Source: Ypsolopha sequella (lineage: Eukaryota > Arthropoda > Insecta > Lepidoptera > Ypsolophidae). Taken from it: DNA of 64,000 nt. Position numbers and translations under genes: made by a program. The notes under the pieces were generated by a model. That model was not told the origin of the DNA. It searched no databases and saw only the letters and a program-made list of their open reading frames with translations. Position 1 is the first letter of the stretch, and every line of letters begins with the position of its first letter. Location of the stretch: contig OW204001.1 of assembly GCA_934047225.1 (NCBI GenBank), positions 9,904,201 to 9,968,200 on the forward strand. The letters run 5' to 3'. Below, piece by piece: positions 22,841 to 32,688 of this stretch.

Positions 22841-23053
22841 CACAAAATAACCACTTACAGAAGATTCACTCCGCATAACTAGCGAAAACAGGCGCACGCA
22901 CACATAGACGCGTACGTACGACGATCTTGGATGAAGTCGGTCGAATGCCAATACGAAATTTTGGCGAGATCATCATACGTACGCGTCTATGCTTGTGTGC
23001 GTCTGTTTTCGCTCGTTGTATGGAGTCGGCCTTCTGGTAGTATCTATTTTGTG
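22841..23053. mobile_element. 213 bp MITE, family G, copy 1
   Basis: Nearly the whole element is two inverted arms of about 95 bases. It starts CACAAAATAACCACTTACAG and ends GGTAGTATCTATTTTGTG. Inside are AGCGAAAACAGGCGCACGC and its partner GTGCGTCTGTTTTCGCT, then TAGACGCGTACGTACGACGATC. Copies: 30664-30870 and, inverted, 35323-35542. Frames at 22748 and 22866 cross it and are not genes. Confidence 0.85.
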
Positions 23054-23814
23054 ACTGAACTAATGCATGAAGGCTGAGCCTTAGTTGGCGTGAACTGTAA
23101 ATGAAGTGGAACCTGCCAGAGTTAGCGTCAGACGGCGGCATTCTTAAATCAGACGCGTAACGTTCGTAGGTACAAGTTTTATTAGGGTTGCGACAAGAAA
23201 CAAAAACTCTCAGGTTTTGTATTAGTGCAAGAGTCTTTTTACTTTGAAAAATCATTTACTATTTACACGAAGTAAATACAATATATACAAGGTGAATTTA
23301 ATGCTAGATAGCATTTTATTTCAGCTTCAGTCTTCTGTATCAAATCCTTTAAACTCGTTTGAATTTAATATAAACTTATGTAAATATTCATGAAACATTT
23401 TATTTACATTACAATAAAACCCTTCGACGCAGAAACCAGAGCAGCTAAGATATGTATTTACATAAGAACGTAATTTACGGTTTGAACCATCATTCATAAA
23501 GGAGAAGGAAATCATTTTGAGGAAATTGTTTCATACCCCTGATATGATGTTTTCATACATAAAGACGAGGTGCCACCGTGCAACCATGCATATCGACGTT
23601 GAGAACGAAAACCATTTTTACGGACACTAATTAGGGGGGTGACATGGGGTCATGGCCCCCCCAAAACACCCATGAATTACAAATATTTAACTTGAGTTTT
23701 CGGTCTGATTCGGGTGTACTTTTGCATAGCAGTATATAAAGTGTAGATAGGTTTGTCGAAAGCACTGCATCATGTCGCGACCACTCAGTTGTGGGCGCGG
23801 CCAAATGTCATGAT
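23054..23814. other. No recognised feature
   Basis: A 62-codon minus frame at 23327-23515 has no motif. 23625-23660 has G/C runs (TTAGGGGGGTGACATGGGG, GGCCCCCCCAAAA). Confidence 0.4.
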
Positions 23815-23960
23815 GAATGAATGAATGAATAAATGAATAAACACTTTATTGCACACAAATAAGAAGACAAGATACACAAAAGAACAGATAGAAGGCAAGG
23901 GTGGACTTAGTCCTATAGAGATTTATTCCAGTCAACCTTGGAAAAATATAAAATCATTTT
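23815..23960 (-). mobile_element. LINE 3' end, reverse orientation
   Basis: AATGAATGAATAAATGAATAAACACTTTATTGCACAC (in two parts) followed by GGCAAGGGTGGACTTAGTCC and TTATTCCAGTCAACC reads in reverse as a Jockey/CR1-like LINE 3' UTR with a TTCA-type tail. Similar ends are at 53513 (plus) and 50395 (minus). Confidence 0.55.
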
Positions 23961-24349
23961 TATCTTGGAAATTTTAATCTAAATCAGTGCATAACATTAG
24001 TAAAAAGTTATTTTAAACCTATAAACTAAACATAAAAATATACTACATACAAATACATGCATAAACACACAGACAAACAGTAGCCTAGTCGGTAAGTCAT
24101 TCTGAGAGAGGAGAGGTAAAAATTTTTAAAGTTATATCTAAAAGAGGACACAGAAGGAATATCTTTGAGGGTTTCATTTCGTTATAGTGTTTCATTTCGC
24201 TATAATATGCAGGCTCCATGAAACTTGCGAAGACAATACAAACGTCACGTGCGCAAAATTTAAAATTTGTTTACGAAACATGATTTTGACAAGACGTTTT
24301 CAAAAATATTTTTTTGGATATTATTAATCTAGATTTCGATGTTTGACTC

Positions 24350-24915
24350 GTATGTAATCCCTTGGCCGCCCTCAGCGACCGAGTAGAGCTATGCTCCTCC
24401 GATTTCCCGAATACAGCACCAACACATACAAATTCTTTCACAGTGTCAGCAATCCGCCTGTGGAACAGTCTTCCTCTGGACATCCGACAATCTCCCACCA
24501 TCTCTACCTTTAAAACCAGAGTCTATCAACATTATCTACGGCTACAGAATCAGTCACCACACCTGTTATAATTTTCACTTTGTCCCCTGAGTCATCCTTC
24601 TCGTAACTAACGATATATTGTTGTATATTTATTTATGTACAGTATATACACTAATATTTATAATATACGTATTATTATATTTTTTTATTTAAATATATAT
24701 GTTTATGTAGATATTATATATGTTATATTATTATGCAGATATTATTAGAAGTTGATATTTATAAATTAATTGATTAATTAACTTATGTGGCAATACCCTT
24801 GTAATCTCCACATCACCAAAGGTTAACTGGTAGAGAATGCTAATTAGCATTAAGTTCGCCTTTGTGCATTGTAAACTTATTTTGTGCAATAAAGAATTTA
24901 CATAATACATACATA
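24350..24915 (+). mobile_element. LINE 3' end (CR1/Jockey-like) with ORF2 tail and 3' UTR
   Basis: The plus frame about 24350-24571 encodes ALSDRVELCSSDFPN, FTVSAIRLWNSLPLDIRQSP and TFKTRVYQHYL. The RLWNSLP-DIR-SP-----FK motif is the common C terminus of CR1/L2/Jockey-like LINE reverse transcriptases. It ends at a normal stop, followed by a 340-base AT-rich 3' UTR with TTAGCATTAAGTTCGCC and a GTGCAATAAAGAA end. Severe 5' truncation is typical of a dead-on-arrival insertion. Confidence 0.7.
24362..24571 (+). pseudogene. LINE ORF2 C terminus
   Basis: About 70 codons end the LINE polymerase protein (AIRLWNSLPLDIRQSPTIST). The open frame is intact to its stop but has lost all catalytic domains; its apparent start is not a true initiation site. 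Confidence 0.65.
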
Positions 24916-25139
24916 TTAATTTTATCTGAAACAATAAAAGCACATTCGGCTACACTTTTGGTAAAAAAATGTTAAATGAAATTTAGGGGTTTATTGTTAC
25001 TACAATTTCATGATTTTTAGTTTAGATTTTTATTTATGTTTTTAGTTTAAATTTGAAACCACTTATGGTATTTCTATGCTTCTTGCACTAAAATACAAGA
25101 AAAATATTGCTTAGATAAATCATTTATAGAAATTTTTTT

Positions 25140-25275
25140 CCGTCCATCGCGACCATGCGGAAAGTATTATTTTTCCCTATTTTGCGCTATCTGGAGACCC
25201 AGCGACGTCGTAATGCAGTGCGCGCTGATATGAACGTTATTTTAATATAGTTTCTGTCTATATTTGTACGAACAG
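25140..25275. repeat. 150 bp dispersed repeat Q, copy 3
   Basis: GCGGAAAGTATTATTTTTCCC, TTTTGCGCTATCTGGAGACC and GCGCTGATATGAACGTTATTTT match copies at 6705 and 13833. A CAGCCACTTTG segment is deleted. Confidence 0.7.
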
Positions 25276-25631
25276 AGGTCGTCTCAAAGTCAGAATCTTA
25301 CAAAATAGGTAGCTTGAACTGTAGTACGAACTGCGCACTAAGCCATTTCTATTATGCGCTGTTGAATGACGCAAGTTGTAAAGAGGCTCATTTGAGCTTT
25401 TCCGCTCTATCTACACTCCAGTGTGAGTGGGACTCATTTACTCACTTGTTACATGCAATATGTTAGACACTTGGAATATGCACTATTTACCCTTTTACAC
25501 CTGTGTATCGATATACCACCATACACTTCATACTGCCACACTTTCATAATAGAACATGCCCACAAATAATGTGAAGTTTTTTTGAATTACCTGTTTATTT
25601 ATACTTGGGTTACGGTGATAATGCGGTTTGT
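25276..25631. other. No recognised feature
   Basis: No long frame, inverted repeat or known repeat was recognised. Confidence 0.4.
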
Positions 25632-26217
25632 CGGAGGTAGGCATGTATTTATATATGTAACCTATTAGTATGTAGTATATAGGATGGGATTTGGTCAGCC
25701 GCCTGGATTCATGATGGGGGCTCGGTTGGTGATCATTGAACCTTGTTCCTGGTCCCTGGCCGGGTCACCGGTGTGGGTTCGGGCGGTTGATTGGATTTCA
25801 CCTTGTATAATATGTATTTTACCTATAATTTTAATCGTATATATATTGCTACATAAATTAAATACACGTTTAATCTTCATGTACATTTATTATTTTATTA
25901 CATACATTTTTTATGTTGGCTTTGTTATTCTCAAAACTTGTGATAATATATTATGTGTGGTGCACTTATTGTTTTCTTCGTGTAATATAATAATATATTG
26001 ATTCAGACAATTAGTCCACCAATCATTTGGTTTGATTACTAAACCCCGGGGTTTAGTAATCAAACCAAATGATTGGTGGACTAATTGTCTGAATCAATAT
26101 ATTATTATATTACACGAAGAAAACAATATATTTTTTATATAAGATTTAATTTTGACTTGTGAAACGTGTATTTTATATACCTACTTTGCAAAATAAACTA
26201 TTTGAATTTGAATTTGT
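25632..26217 (+). mobile_element. Non-LTR element 3' end with GAATTT tail, copy 1
   Basis: CGGAGGTAGGCATGTATTTA, GGGATTTGGTCAGCCGCCTGG, GGTGATCATTGAACC and GTTCGGGCGGTTGATTGG match 27852-28232 in order. Both end CAAAATAAACT(A)TTTGAATTT with repeated GAATTT units, typical of insect LINE/SINE tails. This copy is interrupted by a 162 bp palindrome. Frames at 25684 and 25695 are within it. Confidence 0.75.
25967..26128. repeat. Perfect 162 bp palindrome without spacer
   Basis: Two 81-base arms meet at AAACCCC/GGGGTTT (26047/26048) and are exact reverse complements from TATTGTTTTC to GAAAACAATA. It lies inside the LINE tail at 25632 and has no counterpart in the sister copy at 27852. Zero spacer and no mismatches suggest a very recent event or an assembly or library artefact. 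Confidence 0.95.
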
Positions 26218-26374
26218 CAGGCCAGGAGCGCCGGCCCTGCCCCTATTTATCTTTGGTTGCCAACTGGACTTGCCATCATCAAAAACATTTATAAAGACGC
26301 TACTTTCAAAATTGCCTTTAGTGGGTATTGAACTATTTACGAACTGTGTCGTTACTTAAAATAATAAATAATAA

Positions 26375-26470
26375 ATGAAAAATTCTTTATTGCACATATA
26401 AATATAGTACACAAGGCGAACTTAATGTTAATTAGCATTATCTTCCAGTTTACCTTTGGTGATGTGGATA
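26375..26470 (-). mobile_element. LINE 3' end, reverse orientation
   Basis: AAAATTCTTTATTGCACATA, CACAAGGCGAACTTAATG, TTAGCATTATCTTCCAG, TTTACCTTTGGTGATGTGG is the reverse complement of the 3' UTR end at 24780-24915, so it is the same LINE family with only the tail left. Confidence 0.7.
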
Positions 26471-27271
26471 AATTAGGGTAGTGTCGGAAAAGATGATAAA
26501 ATGATAATTAAATAGGTACAAGCTTATAAGTAACTAAATATTAAACAGTAAATAGTTTACACAGTATTAAAAACCGTTACTTACCAAGCAATATTAATAG
26601 TATATATTCAAGTGTGAACATATTTTTAGACATAGATAATCGGGATTCGATAGTATATTTATGTTTATGATGATAGCCTGGGCACCCAGTCCAGTTGGCA
26701 ACTAAGATACATAATAGACCCGCTGGCCCTTTATCAGGGTAGAGCGAGATTGTCTTTTGGCACCTTCTTTCTTTTAAATTTATAATTTAGTTTCTGATTA
26801 ATAAATAATAATAACTCACCAACATTTTCTAAATTCGTAAGAATAATATGTCGAATTCGCCAACGTCTAGACCACATTCTCACTCTCATTCTTAAACCCA
26901 CCTATTTAGTTACTTTGTTTATTTACAAACATAACTATTTACAAACAATAAAAAAAAAATTGAAAAAACAAATCAAGGTGGGCCATCCCGCTCAGCTGCC
27001 ATATAAATGCTTCAGGTGTTTGTGTCGTCCTGACGGCTTTGGTCTCAATGAAACTTTGCACACATGTTTATATATGTTTTTTTTTCCGCCCTCACCGCAC
27101 TCCGACCCATCTATCATCAAGAGGTGCAAGATGGCGAGATATTCAAAAAGCGCCGAATTTGTGAAATGGTTTCAGGTAAAAACTGTTTTCCATGAAACGG
27201 TAACTGTTTATTTATAAAAAAAGTGTATAAACTTAGTCTTCCTTACATAAACGCGTGACGTCCGTATTTCT
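26471..27271. other. No gene; short inverted pair
   Basis: TTTGGTTGCCAACTGGACTT (26252) and AGTCCAGTTGGCAACTAAG (26687) are inverted copies that may mark a degraded element. Frames at 26159 and 26915 have no motif. Confidence 0.4.
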
Positions 27272-27562
27272 CTTTTTAGGGTTCCGTACCCAAAGGGTAA
27301 CCAACGGGACCCTATTACTAAGACTCCGCTGTCCGTCTGTCCGTCTGTCACCAGGCTGTATGAACCGTGATAGTTAGACAGTTGAACTTTTCACAGATGA
27401 TGTATTTCTGTTGCCGCTATAACAACAAATAGTAAAAAACAGAATAAAATAAATATTTAAGGGGGCTCACATACAGCAAACTTGATTTTTTGCCGTTTTT
27501 TATAGATAATGGCACGGAACCCTTCGTGCGCGAGTCCGACTTCACTTTGCCGGTTTTTTCTA
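27272..27562 (-). repeat. Near full-length GGTTCCGTA repeat, reverse orientation
   Basis: Runs from TTTAGGGTTCCGTACCCAAA through CGGGACCCTATTACTAAGAC, TCCGTCTGTCCGTCTGTC, GATAGTTAGACAGTTGAA, GATGTATTTCTGTTGCCGC and AATGGCACGGAACCC to GAGTCCGACTTCACTTTGCC GGTTTTTT. About 290 bases; 56397-56697 is a close relative. No terminal inverted repeats or pol III boxes are seen. Confidence 0.8.
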
Positions 27563-27851
27563 GTTCTAGTATATATAAAAATTATAAAACTTGCTAAACT
27601 TTGCGAGGCAATACTCACGATATCCTGACAGCTATTATGATGATGTTTCATCAAATTTTGTGCTGTATAGAGACGAAGTTAGATGTCACTAGATAATACT
27701 TATGAAAAAAACATGAAGAAAATAAGCTGTTGACTTCACATTCTGTTTTTACCTTTTGTTAAAAACTCAGGCGTAAAAGGGCCTCTTAAGAACGAAAATA
27801 ATACATAAAAGATGGTGCTAGTGCCGTTATGGCCCATTTACTCCTATTGGG
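27563..27851. other. No recognised feature
   Basis: Short gap between two repeats with no recognisable content. Confidence 0.4.
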
Positions 27852-28232
27852 CGGAGGTAGACATGTATTTATATATGTAACCTATTACTATGTAGTATAT
27901 AGGATGGGATTTGGTCGGCCGCCTGGATTCGTGCTGGGGGCTCGGTTGGTGATCATTGAACCTGTTCCTGGTCCCTGGCCAGGTCTCCGGTATGGGTTCG
28001 GGCGGTTGATTGGATTTCACCTTGTATAATAATATTTTACCTATAATTTTAATCGTATATATATTGCTGCATAAATTAAAAAAAACATTTAATCTAAGTA
28101 GTTCATGTACACTTATTATTTTATTACATATATTTTTATAAGATTAAAATTTGACTTGTGAAACGTGTATTATATATACCTACTTTGCAAAATAAACTTT
28201 TTGAATTTTTTTGAATTTGAATTTGAATTTAC
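27852..28232 (+). mobile_element. Non-LTR element 3' end with GAATTT tail, copy 2
   Basis: Matches copy 1 from CGGAGGTAGACATGTATTTA to GTGAAACGTGTATTATATATACC, and ends with a longer run of GAATTT units. It shows the pre-insertion state, without the palindrome. Confidence 0.75.
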
Positions 28233-28614
28233 GTTAGGCAAGCATTTTACAATAAAACTTTTGGCCGTTCCACCCACCCTGAAAGAGGGGCCAGTTTTTC
28301 GAATACATTCTTATTTTATATGTTTAGAGAGGAATCAATCATCCTTATTTACTTCAGTAAACTCAAGCATGACCTGCCAGATGCTCCTCGATATAAATTG
28401 TATTCTCAGTAGTACGAGTTATAAACAAATACATTGGGATGCAACGGTGTTGACCGTAAAACTAAATATGGAACTATAGCAGTGCAAAGAGTCGGATATA
28501 TATCTTGAAGGTAATTCATTTATAGCGTAGTGCAGTTTTTAATTTAGTTCTCTTTTATTATCGAACTGACTGTACAAAACATTTTGCGTAAAAAATTAGT
28601 TTTACAGGTGAGTA
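28233..28614. other. No recognised feature
   Basis: The 104-codon frame from 28165 starts inside the LINE tail and shows no motif. Confidence 0.4.
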
Positions 28615-29637
28615 GTGAGCAGAGTTCGGGGCATTGACAACAGCATTCTGAGCAGAGTTTGGGGCAGTGACAACAGCATTCTGAGCAGAGTTCGGGGCAT
28701 TGACAACAGCATTCTGAGTAGAGTTCGAGGCAGTGACAACAGCATTCTGAGCAGAGTTCGGGGCATTGACAACAGCATTCTCAGCAGAGTTCGGGGCACT
28801 GACAACAGCATTCTGAGCAGAGTTCAGGGCAGTGACAACAGCATTCTGAGCAGAGTTCGGGGCAGTGACAACGTCATTCTGAACAGAGTTCGGGGCAGTG
28901 ATAAAAACATTCTGAGCAGAGTTCGGGGCATTGACAACAGCATTCTGAGCAGAGTTCGGGGCACTGACAACAGCATTCTGAGCAGAGTTCGGGGCAGTGA
29001 CAACATGATTCTGAGCAGAGTTTGGGGCATTGACAACAGCATTCTGAGCAGAGTTCGGGGCACTGACAACAGCATTCTGAGCAGAGTTCAGGGCAGTGAC
29101 AACAGCATTCTGAGCAGAGTTCGGGGCAGTGACAACGTCATTCTGAACAGAGTTCGGGGCAGTGATAAAAACATTCTGAGCAGAGTTCGGGGCATTGACA
29201 ACAGCATTCTGAGCAGAGTTCGGGGCACTGACAACAGCATTCTGAGCAGAGTTCGGGGCAGTGACAACATGATTCTGAGCAGAGTTTGGGGCATTGACAA
29301 CAGCATTCTGAGCAGAGTTCGGGGCACTGACAACAGCATTCTGAGCAGAGTTCGGGGCAGTGACAACAGCATTCTGAGCAGAGATCGGTGCATTGACAAC
29401 AGTATTCTGAGCAGAGTTCGGGGCAGTGACAACAGCATACTGAGCAGAGTTCGGGGCAGTGACAACAGCATTCTGAGCAGAGATCGGTGCATTGACAACA
29501 GTCGGGGCAGTGACAACAGCATTCTGAGCAGAGTTCGGGGCAGTGACAACAGCATTCTGAGCAGAGTTCGGAGCATTGACAACAGTATTCTGAGGGTGAT
29601 TGGTAAGAAAACGGAGAGTTCTATTATTAGGTTTCAT
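28558..29637 (-). CDS. Doubtful 359-codon repetitive open frame (NAVVTAPNSAQ repeats)
   Basis: The minus frame encodes about 29 repeats of an 11-residue unit NAVVTAPNSAQ, with a non-repetitive start (MKPNNRTLRFLTNHPQ) and end (FYAKCFVQSVR). Because the DNA unit is 33 bases, any unit lacking stops stays open: the plus strand has a 382-codon frame (28615-29763, SRVRGSDNSIL repeats) and another minus frame has LLRMLLSLPRT repeats. There is no signal peptide, recognised domain, promoter or clear polyadenylation site. Non-coding minisatellite is the simpler reading. Confidence 0.2.
   Translation of the reverse strand: MKPNNRTLRFLTNHPQNTVVNAPNSAQNAVVTAPNSAQNAVVTAPTVVNAPISAQNAVVTAPNSAQYAVVTAPNSAQNTVVNAPISAQNAVVTAPNSAQNAVVSAPNSAQNAVVNAPNSAQNHVVTAPNSAQNAVVSAPNSAQNAVVNAPNSAQNVFITAPNSVQNDVVTAPNSAQNAVVTALNSAQNAVVSAPNSAQNAVVNAPNSAQNHVVTAPNSAQNAVVSAPNSAQNAVVNAPNSAQNVFITAPNSVQNDVVTAPNSAQNAVVTALNSAQNAVVSAPNSAENAVVNAPNSAQNAVVTASNSTQNAVVNAPNSAQNAVVTAPNSAQNAVVNAPNSAHYSPVKLIFYAKCFVQSVR
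28615..29595. repeat. 33 bp minisatellite, about 29 units, with higher-order repeat
   Basis: Consensus unit AGCAGAGTTCGGGGCAGTGA then CAACAGCATTCTG. Variants change GCAGTGAC to GCATTGAC or GCACTGAC, and CAGCATT to ATGATT, GTCATT or AAACATT. A block of eight units (264 bp) is duplicated: the GACAACGTCATTCTGAAC variant is at about 28867 and again at 29131. One unit is truncated near 29500. GC content is well above the flanks. Confidence 0.95.
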
Positions 29638-29807
29638 CGACGATTATTACGTCCCAAAGTGGGTGGTGAGCTTTATCGCCTCACTTCGGGCACAAATATA
29701 CGTTTTTTTAGGCATGCATGTTTTCTTACACGATGTTTATCTTCACTGTTCAGCAAGTGGTAAGTAAGAATAAATACTATGCACATAAATTCCGAAAAAC
29801 TCATTGG

Positions 29808-29888
29808 TGCATGCCCGACCGGGGATCGAATATGGATCTCATGATTGAGACGCCAGCGTTCTACCGCTGAACTACCGCTGCTAGCTAA
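29808..29888 (-). repeat. tRNA-derived SINE head or tRNA pseudogene
   Basis: Minus strand: AGCGGTAGTTCAGCGGTAGAACG looks like an A box in a D-arm, GTCTCAATCATGAGAT can form an anticodon-like stem, and ATTCGATCCCCGGTCGGGCA resembles a B box and T-arm. Arm lengths are irregular and no CCA-compatible acceptor stem closes, so it reads as a SINE or pseudogene. Confidence 0.5.
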
Positions 29889-30345
29889 CAGCTAACATGA
29901 ATAAAGCCAGTAAGTAATCGATCCCCAAATGGCGATCAAAAATTCATAATATCATAAATGTTTCAAGTTCTAATACTGACAGAAAGATAGCGTTTTTTAT
30001 GCGCGCGAAAGAGACGTTAAAGAAGATTGTGTTTTCACATTGAGTTTAAGAACGCAGCTGAGGATTAAAAATAATCACTTTCAATTTGGCAGCACGCTGA
30101 AACCGTTACAAAGTAATCAAAAGTTCACGCCATTTTGACGAGTCTAAAAATATATCACATTTCAGAAGCTTGATGACTGTCCTTTTATTGTGTACACGGC
30201 TATTTCTGTTATATCACGATCGTTCAGAGTTCCATGACTTGAAATAGGCATTATCTAAAATGTGAGTTTCACTTATTTTATAAGCCGTATTTTATCCTCT
30301 ACCAAAGCTCATATAACAACGTTGAAAATAAAAGAATGACCATAA
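29889..30345. other. No recognised feature
   Basis: No frame or repeat recognised. Confidence 0.4.
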
Positions 30346-30505
30346 ATCGCCCAAGTGCAAGTCAGACTCACGCATAAATGGTTCTGTACCACCACAAAAT
30401 ATAAGTACGGGACCCTGAAAACATTATGGTAAATAACAACAATATCGATGCCATAACAAGGTGCTAAAATGGTATTACCCTCTGATTACGGAACCCTAAT
30501 TTTTA
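30346..30505 (+). repeat. GGTTCCGTA repeat, shortened forward copy
   Basis: Head CGCCCAAGTGCAAGTCAGAC, then GGTTCTGTACCACCACAAAA and the tail TTACGGAACCCTAATTTTTA are present; the middle is mostly deleted. Confidence 0.55.
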
Positions 30506-30567
30506 TTAATTGTTGTTTTACTTTAGACTCTTTAGAGTACTTACTATCACGCTCCAAGATAGTGTAG

Positions 30568-30663
30568 CTAAGACACCCATCTGGATATCATCCATCCAAC
30601 GGCCTGGTTCGTCCACTCCAAAGGTCTTTCCAAAGGTTTCATCACTCTTAGCGGTCCCCATAC
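30568..30663 (-). pseudogene. RTE-type LINE ORF2 C-terminal remnant, copy 2
   Basis: Same sequence as at 22742 (CACCCATCTGGATATCATCC, GGCCTGGTTCGTCCACT) with a short deletion, again adjoining a family G MITE. Minus translation keeps PLEWTNQAVGWMI. Confidence 0.5.
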
Positions 30664-30870
30664 CACAAAATAACCACTTACAGATGGTTCACTCCGCATA
30701 ACTAGCGAAAACAGGTGAACGCACACATAGACCCGTACATACGATGATCGAAGTCGGTCGAATGCCAATACGACATTCAACCGAGATCATCATACGTACG
30801 CGTCTAAGCATGTGTGCGTCTGTTTTCGCTCGTTGGATGGAGTCGGCCTTCTGGTAGTATCTATTTTGTG
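30664..30870. mobile_element. 207 bp MITE, family G, copy 2
   Basis: CACAAAATAACCACTTACAG to GGTAGTATCTATTTTGTG, matching copy 1 closely with small deletions in the centre. Together with the RTE tail it shares more than 300 bases with 22742-23053. Confidence 0.85.
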
Positions 30871-31173
30871 CCCATACTCATACAGATGGCAGACGCAGAC
30901 CACACATTTTTATGGCCTTTTATTTTTTCCGCCAATATTTACGATTCGAAAACTGCTTAGAGGAACAGCTTTCCTTTACAGGTTTTAATAGAGAGATTAT
31001 AATAAAAGCGAACATATACTTTATTAAATGAAAAAAAGCAGTATTTTATTTGAGCTTCGGTGACGTCACACATTTCCGTAGGCATATTTATTTTCCTGAA
31101 CGCATCCAAATGTTTGACAAGGATCCGACCATTCAACCTTACAACTTCCTCTAAATCTAAATACTTATTAAAT
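30871..31173. other. No recognised feature
   Basis: No frame or repeat recognised. Confidence 0.4.
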
Positions 31174-31403
31174 CATCTTGTCAATAAAACACATTACTTG
31201 GTAACTGCTCCACTTTATATTTAAATTACACTAGCGACCGGTTTCGTTATACTAACATCTTCAGGCTATTGTATTCAGGCTATTGTATTATTTTTTCGCC
31301 TAATACAATAGCCTGAAGATGTTAGTATAACGAAACCGGTCGCTAGTGTAATTTAAATATAAAGTGGAGCAGTTACCAAGTAATGTGTTTTATTGACAAG
31401 ATG
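31174..31403. mobile_element. Inverted pair of Penelope-type tails (near-perfect palindrome)
   Basis: Arms of about 100 bases run from CATCTTGTCAATAAAACAC to a short TTTTTTCGCC loop near 31291, and back to TTATTGACAAGATG. The right arm reads CCTGAAGATGTTAGTATAAC then GAAACCGGTCGCTAGTG, a motif I associate with retroelement (Penelope-like) 3' ends. A 15-base CAGGCTATTGTATT duplication sits at the inner end of the left arm. Head-to-head tail copies are a known PLE insertion pattern. Confidence 0.7.
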
Positions 31404-31488
31404 TTTCAAATGTTCCATCAAGAACCAACAACGACAAGTATCAATTACTTATTAAATCGGTTTAAAAGCACGAGAAAATACATTATTG

Positions 31489-31592
31489 AAATTACATACC
31501 ACATTACATACCAAATTATATACCAAATTACATACCAAATTAAATACCAAATTACATACCAAATTTTATACCAAACATACCAAATTCGATCA
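31489..31592. repeat. ATACCAAATTAC tandem repeat
   Basis: Seven to eight imperfect 12-13 base units (ACATACCAAATTAC, TATACCAAATTAC). The frames at 31383 and 31486 (YQITYQI and KLHTKLHTK) are products of the repeat. Confidence 0.85.
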
Positions 31593-32688
31593 AAAAGCAG
31601 ACAAACATAGCATATTCATGTTTAAAAAACCACAGAATGGTCCTTACGCGAGTTTTATTAGAGAAAGTAACACTTTTAAGGCGATTATCCCGGACAAAAT
31701 GTGAAATTCGACATTTTAGAATTTCGAAGACGCTGCATCCTGTCGCTTTAGAAAATTGCAGCTCTGCATAAACATACGTTGATTCTTATTCTAAGACCCC
31801 TTGGAATTCGTTTTTACATAATTTATCTTTTAAAGCTACAATAAGCTTCACGCGTTACTACAAAGTCATAAAAATAAGAAACTGTTTATCATCAGTTTCT
31901 CACCAAATACGGGCTAAAATGCAGAAGACATCACATATTCAGGTATGGTTCAAAGAAGTAAAGATTCCTATGAGATTCTTTTTTTATTCAATTTTTTTTA
32001 GAAGGAAAAAGCTTGAAAATATTTAATAGCGCCTGAAAAAAAAAATACCAAAACAAGATCTAACGATTTTGATTATTGCTTTTAAATTTAATCAGGCACT
32101 TAGAGTCAAACGACACGCTCCCGTCACGCAAAAATAAAAAAATAAAATGTCTTTATTTCGGGCAATGAAAAACACATAGAAAGTGGAAAGAAAATTTTGG
32201 CTAATATCAGGTGTTTTTGTGGTAGTGTAGTGCATTTGACGATTCCGATTTTGTATCAATATTGTGAACTAGTGGTGTGTGGTGTATAGTAATGTAAATA
32301 TTCCCTTTTGTTTTGTTTTTGTGCAATAAGTGTAAGTGTAATGTATAGGTTAGGTTAGTTTGCTGTATCATTTATTAAATAAACTAACATTGTAGAATAC
32401 AATAATAAATGGTAAATAATGGGTAATAAAAGAATAATAAAGTACTACGGTTCTGGTAAAGCCAAGCGAGTTTACCAAAATAAAGGTCGACGACTCCTCG
32501 GTCTCAAATAGGTACAGAGCATAAAATATAATCTTTACGTCAAAAATAAAATAAATCAAAATAAAAAACAAATAAAAGGCCAATAGAGGCAATATTATAT
32601 ATTTATTAAAGTATTACTCGCACATGTGATTATATTATAAACTTATGAACGAATAACTCTTTTCGAGTGCAACAACAATAAAAAGATT
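31593..32688. other. No recognised gene
   Basis: TAAAATGTCTTTATTTCGGGCAATG at about 32143 resembles a reverse LINE 3' end but is isolated. The AT-rich frame at 32368-32592 has no motif. Confidence 0.35.

Noticed and set aside
22841..23255. 129-codon minus frame from 22866
   Set aside because: It spans a family G MITE boundary and shows no motif.
28615..29763. 382-codon plus frame (SRVRGSDNSIL repeats)
   Set aside because: Product of the 33 bp minisatellite; an equally long frame lies on the other strand, and neither has gene signals.
31383..31704. YQITYQI and KLHTKLHTK repeat proteins
   Set aside because: Translation of a 12 bp ATACCAAATTAC tandem repeat in two frames.
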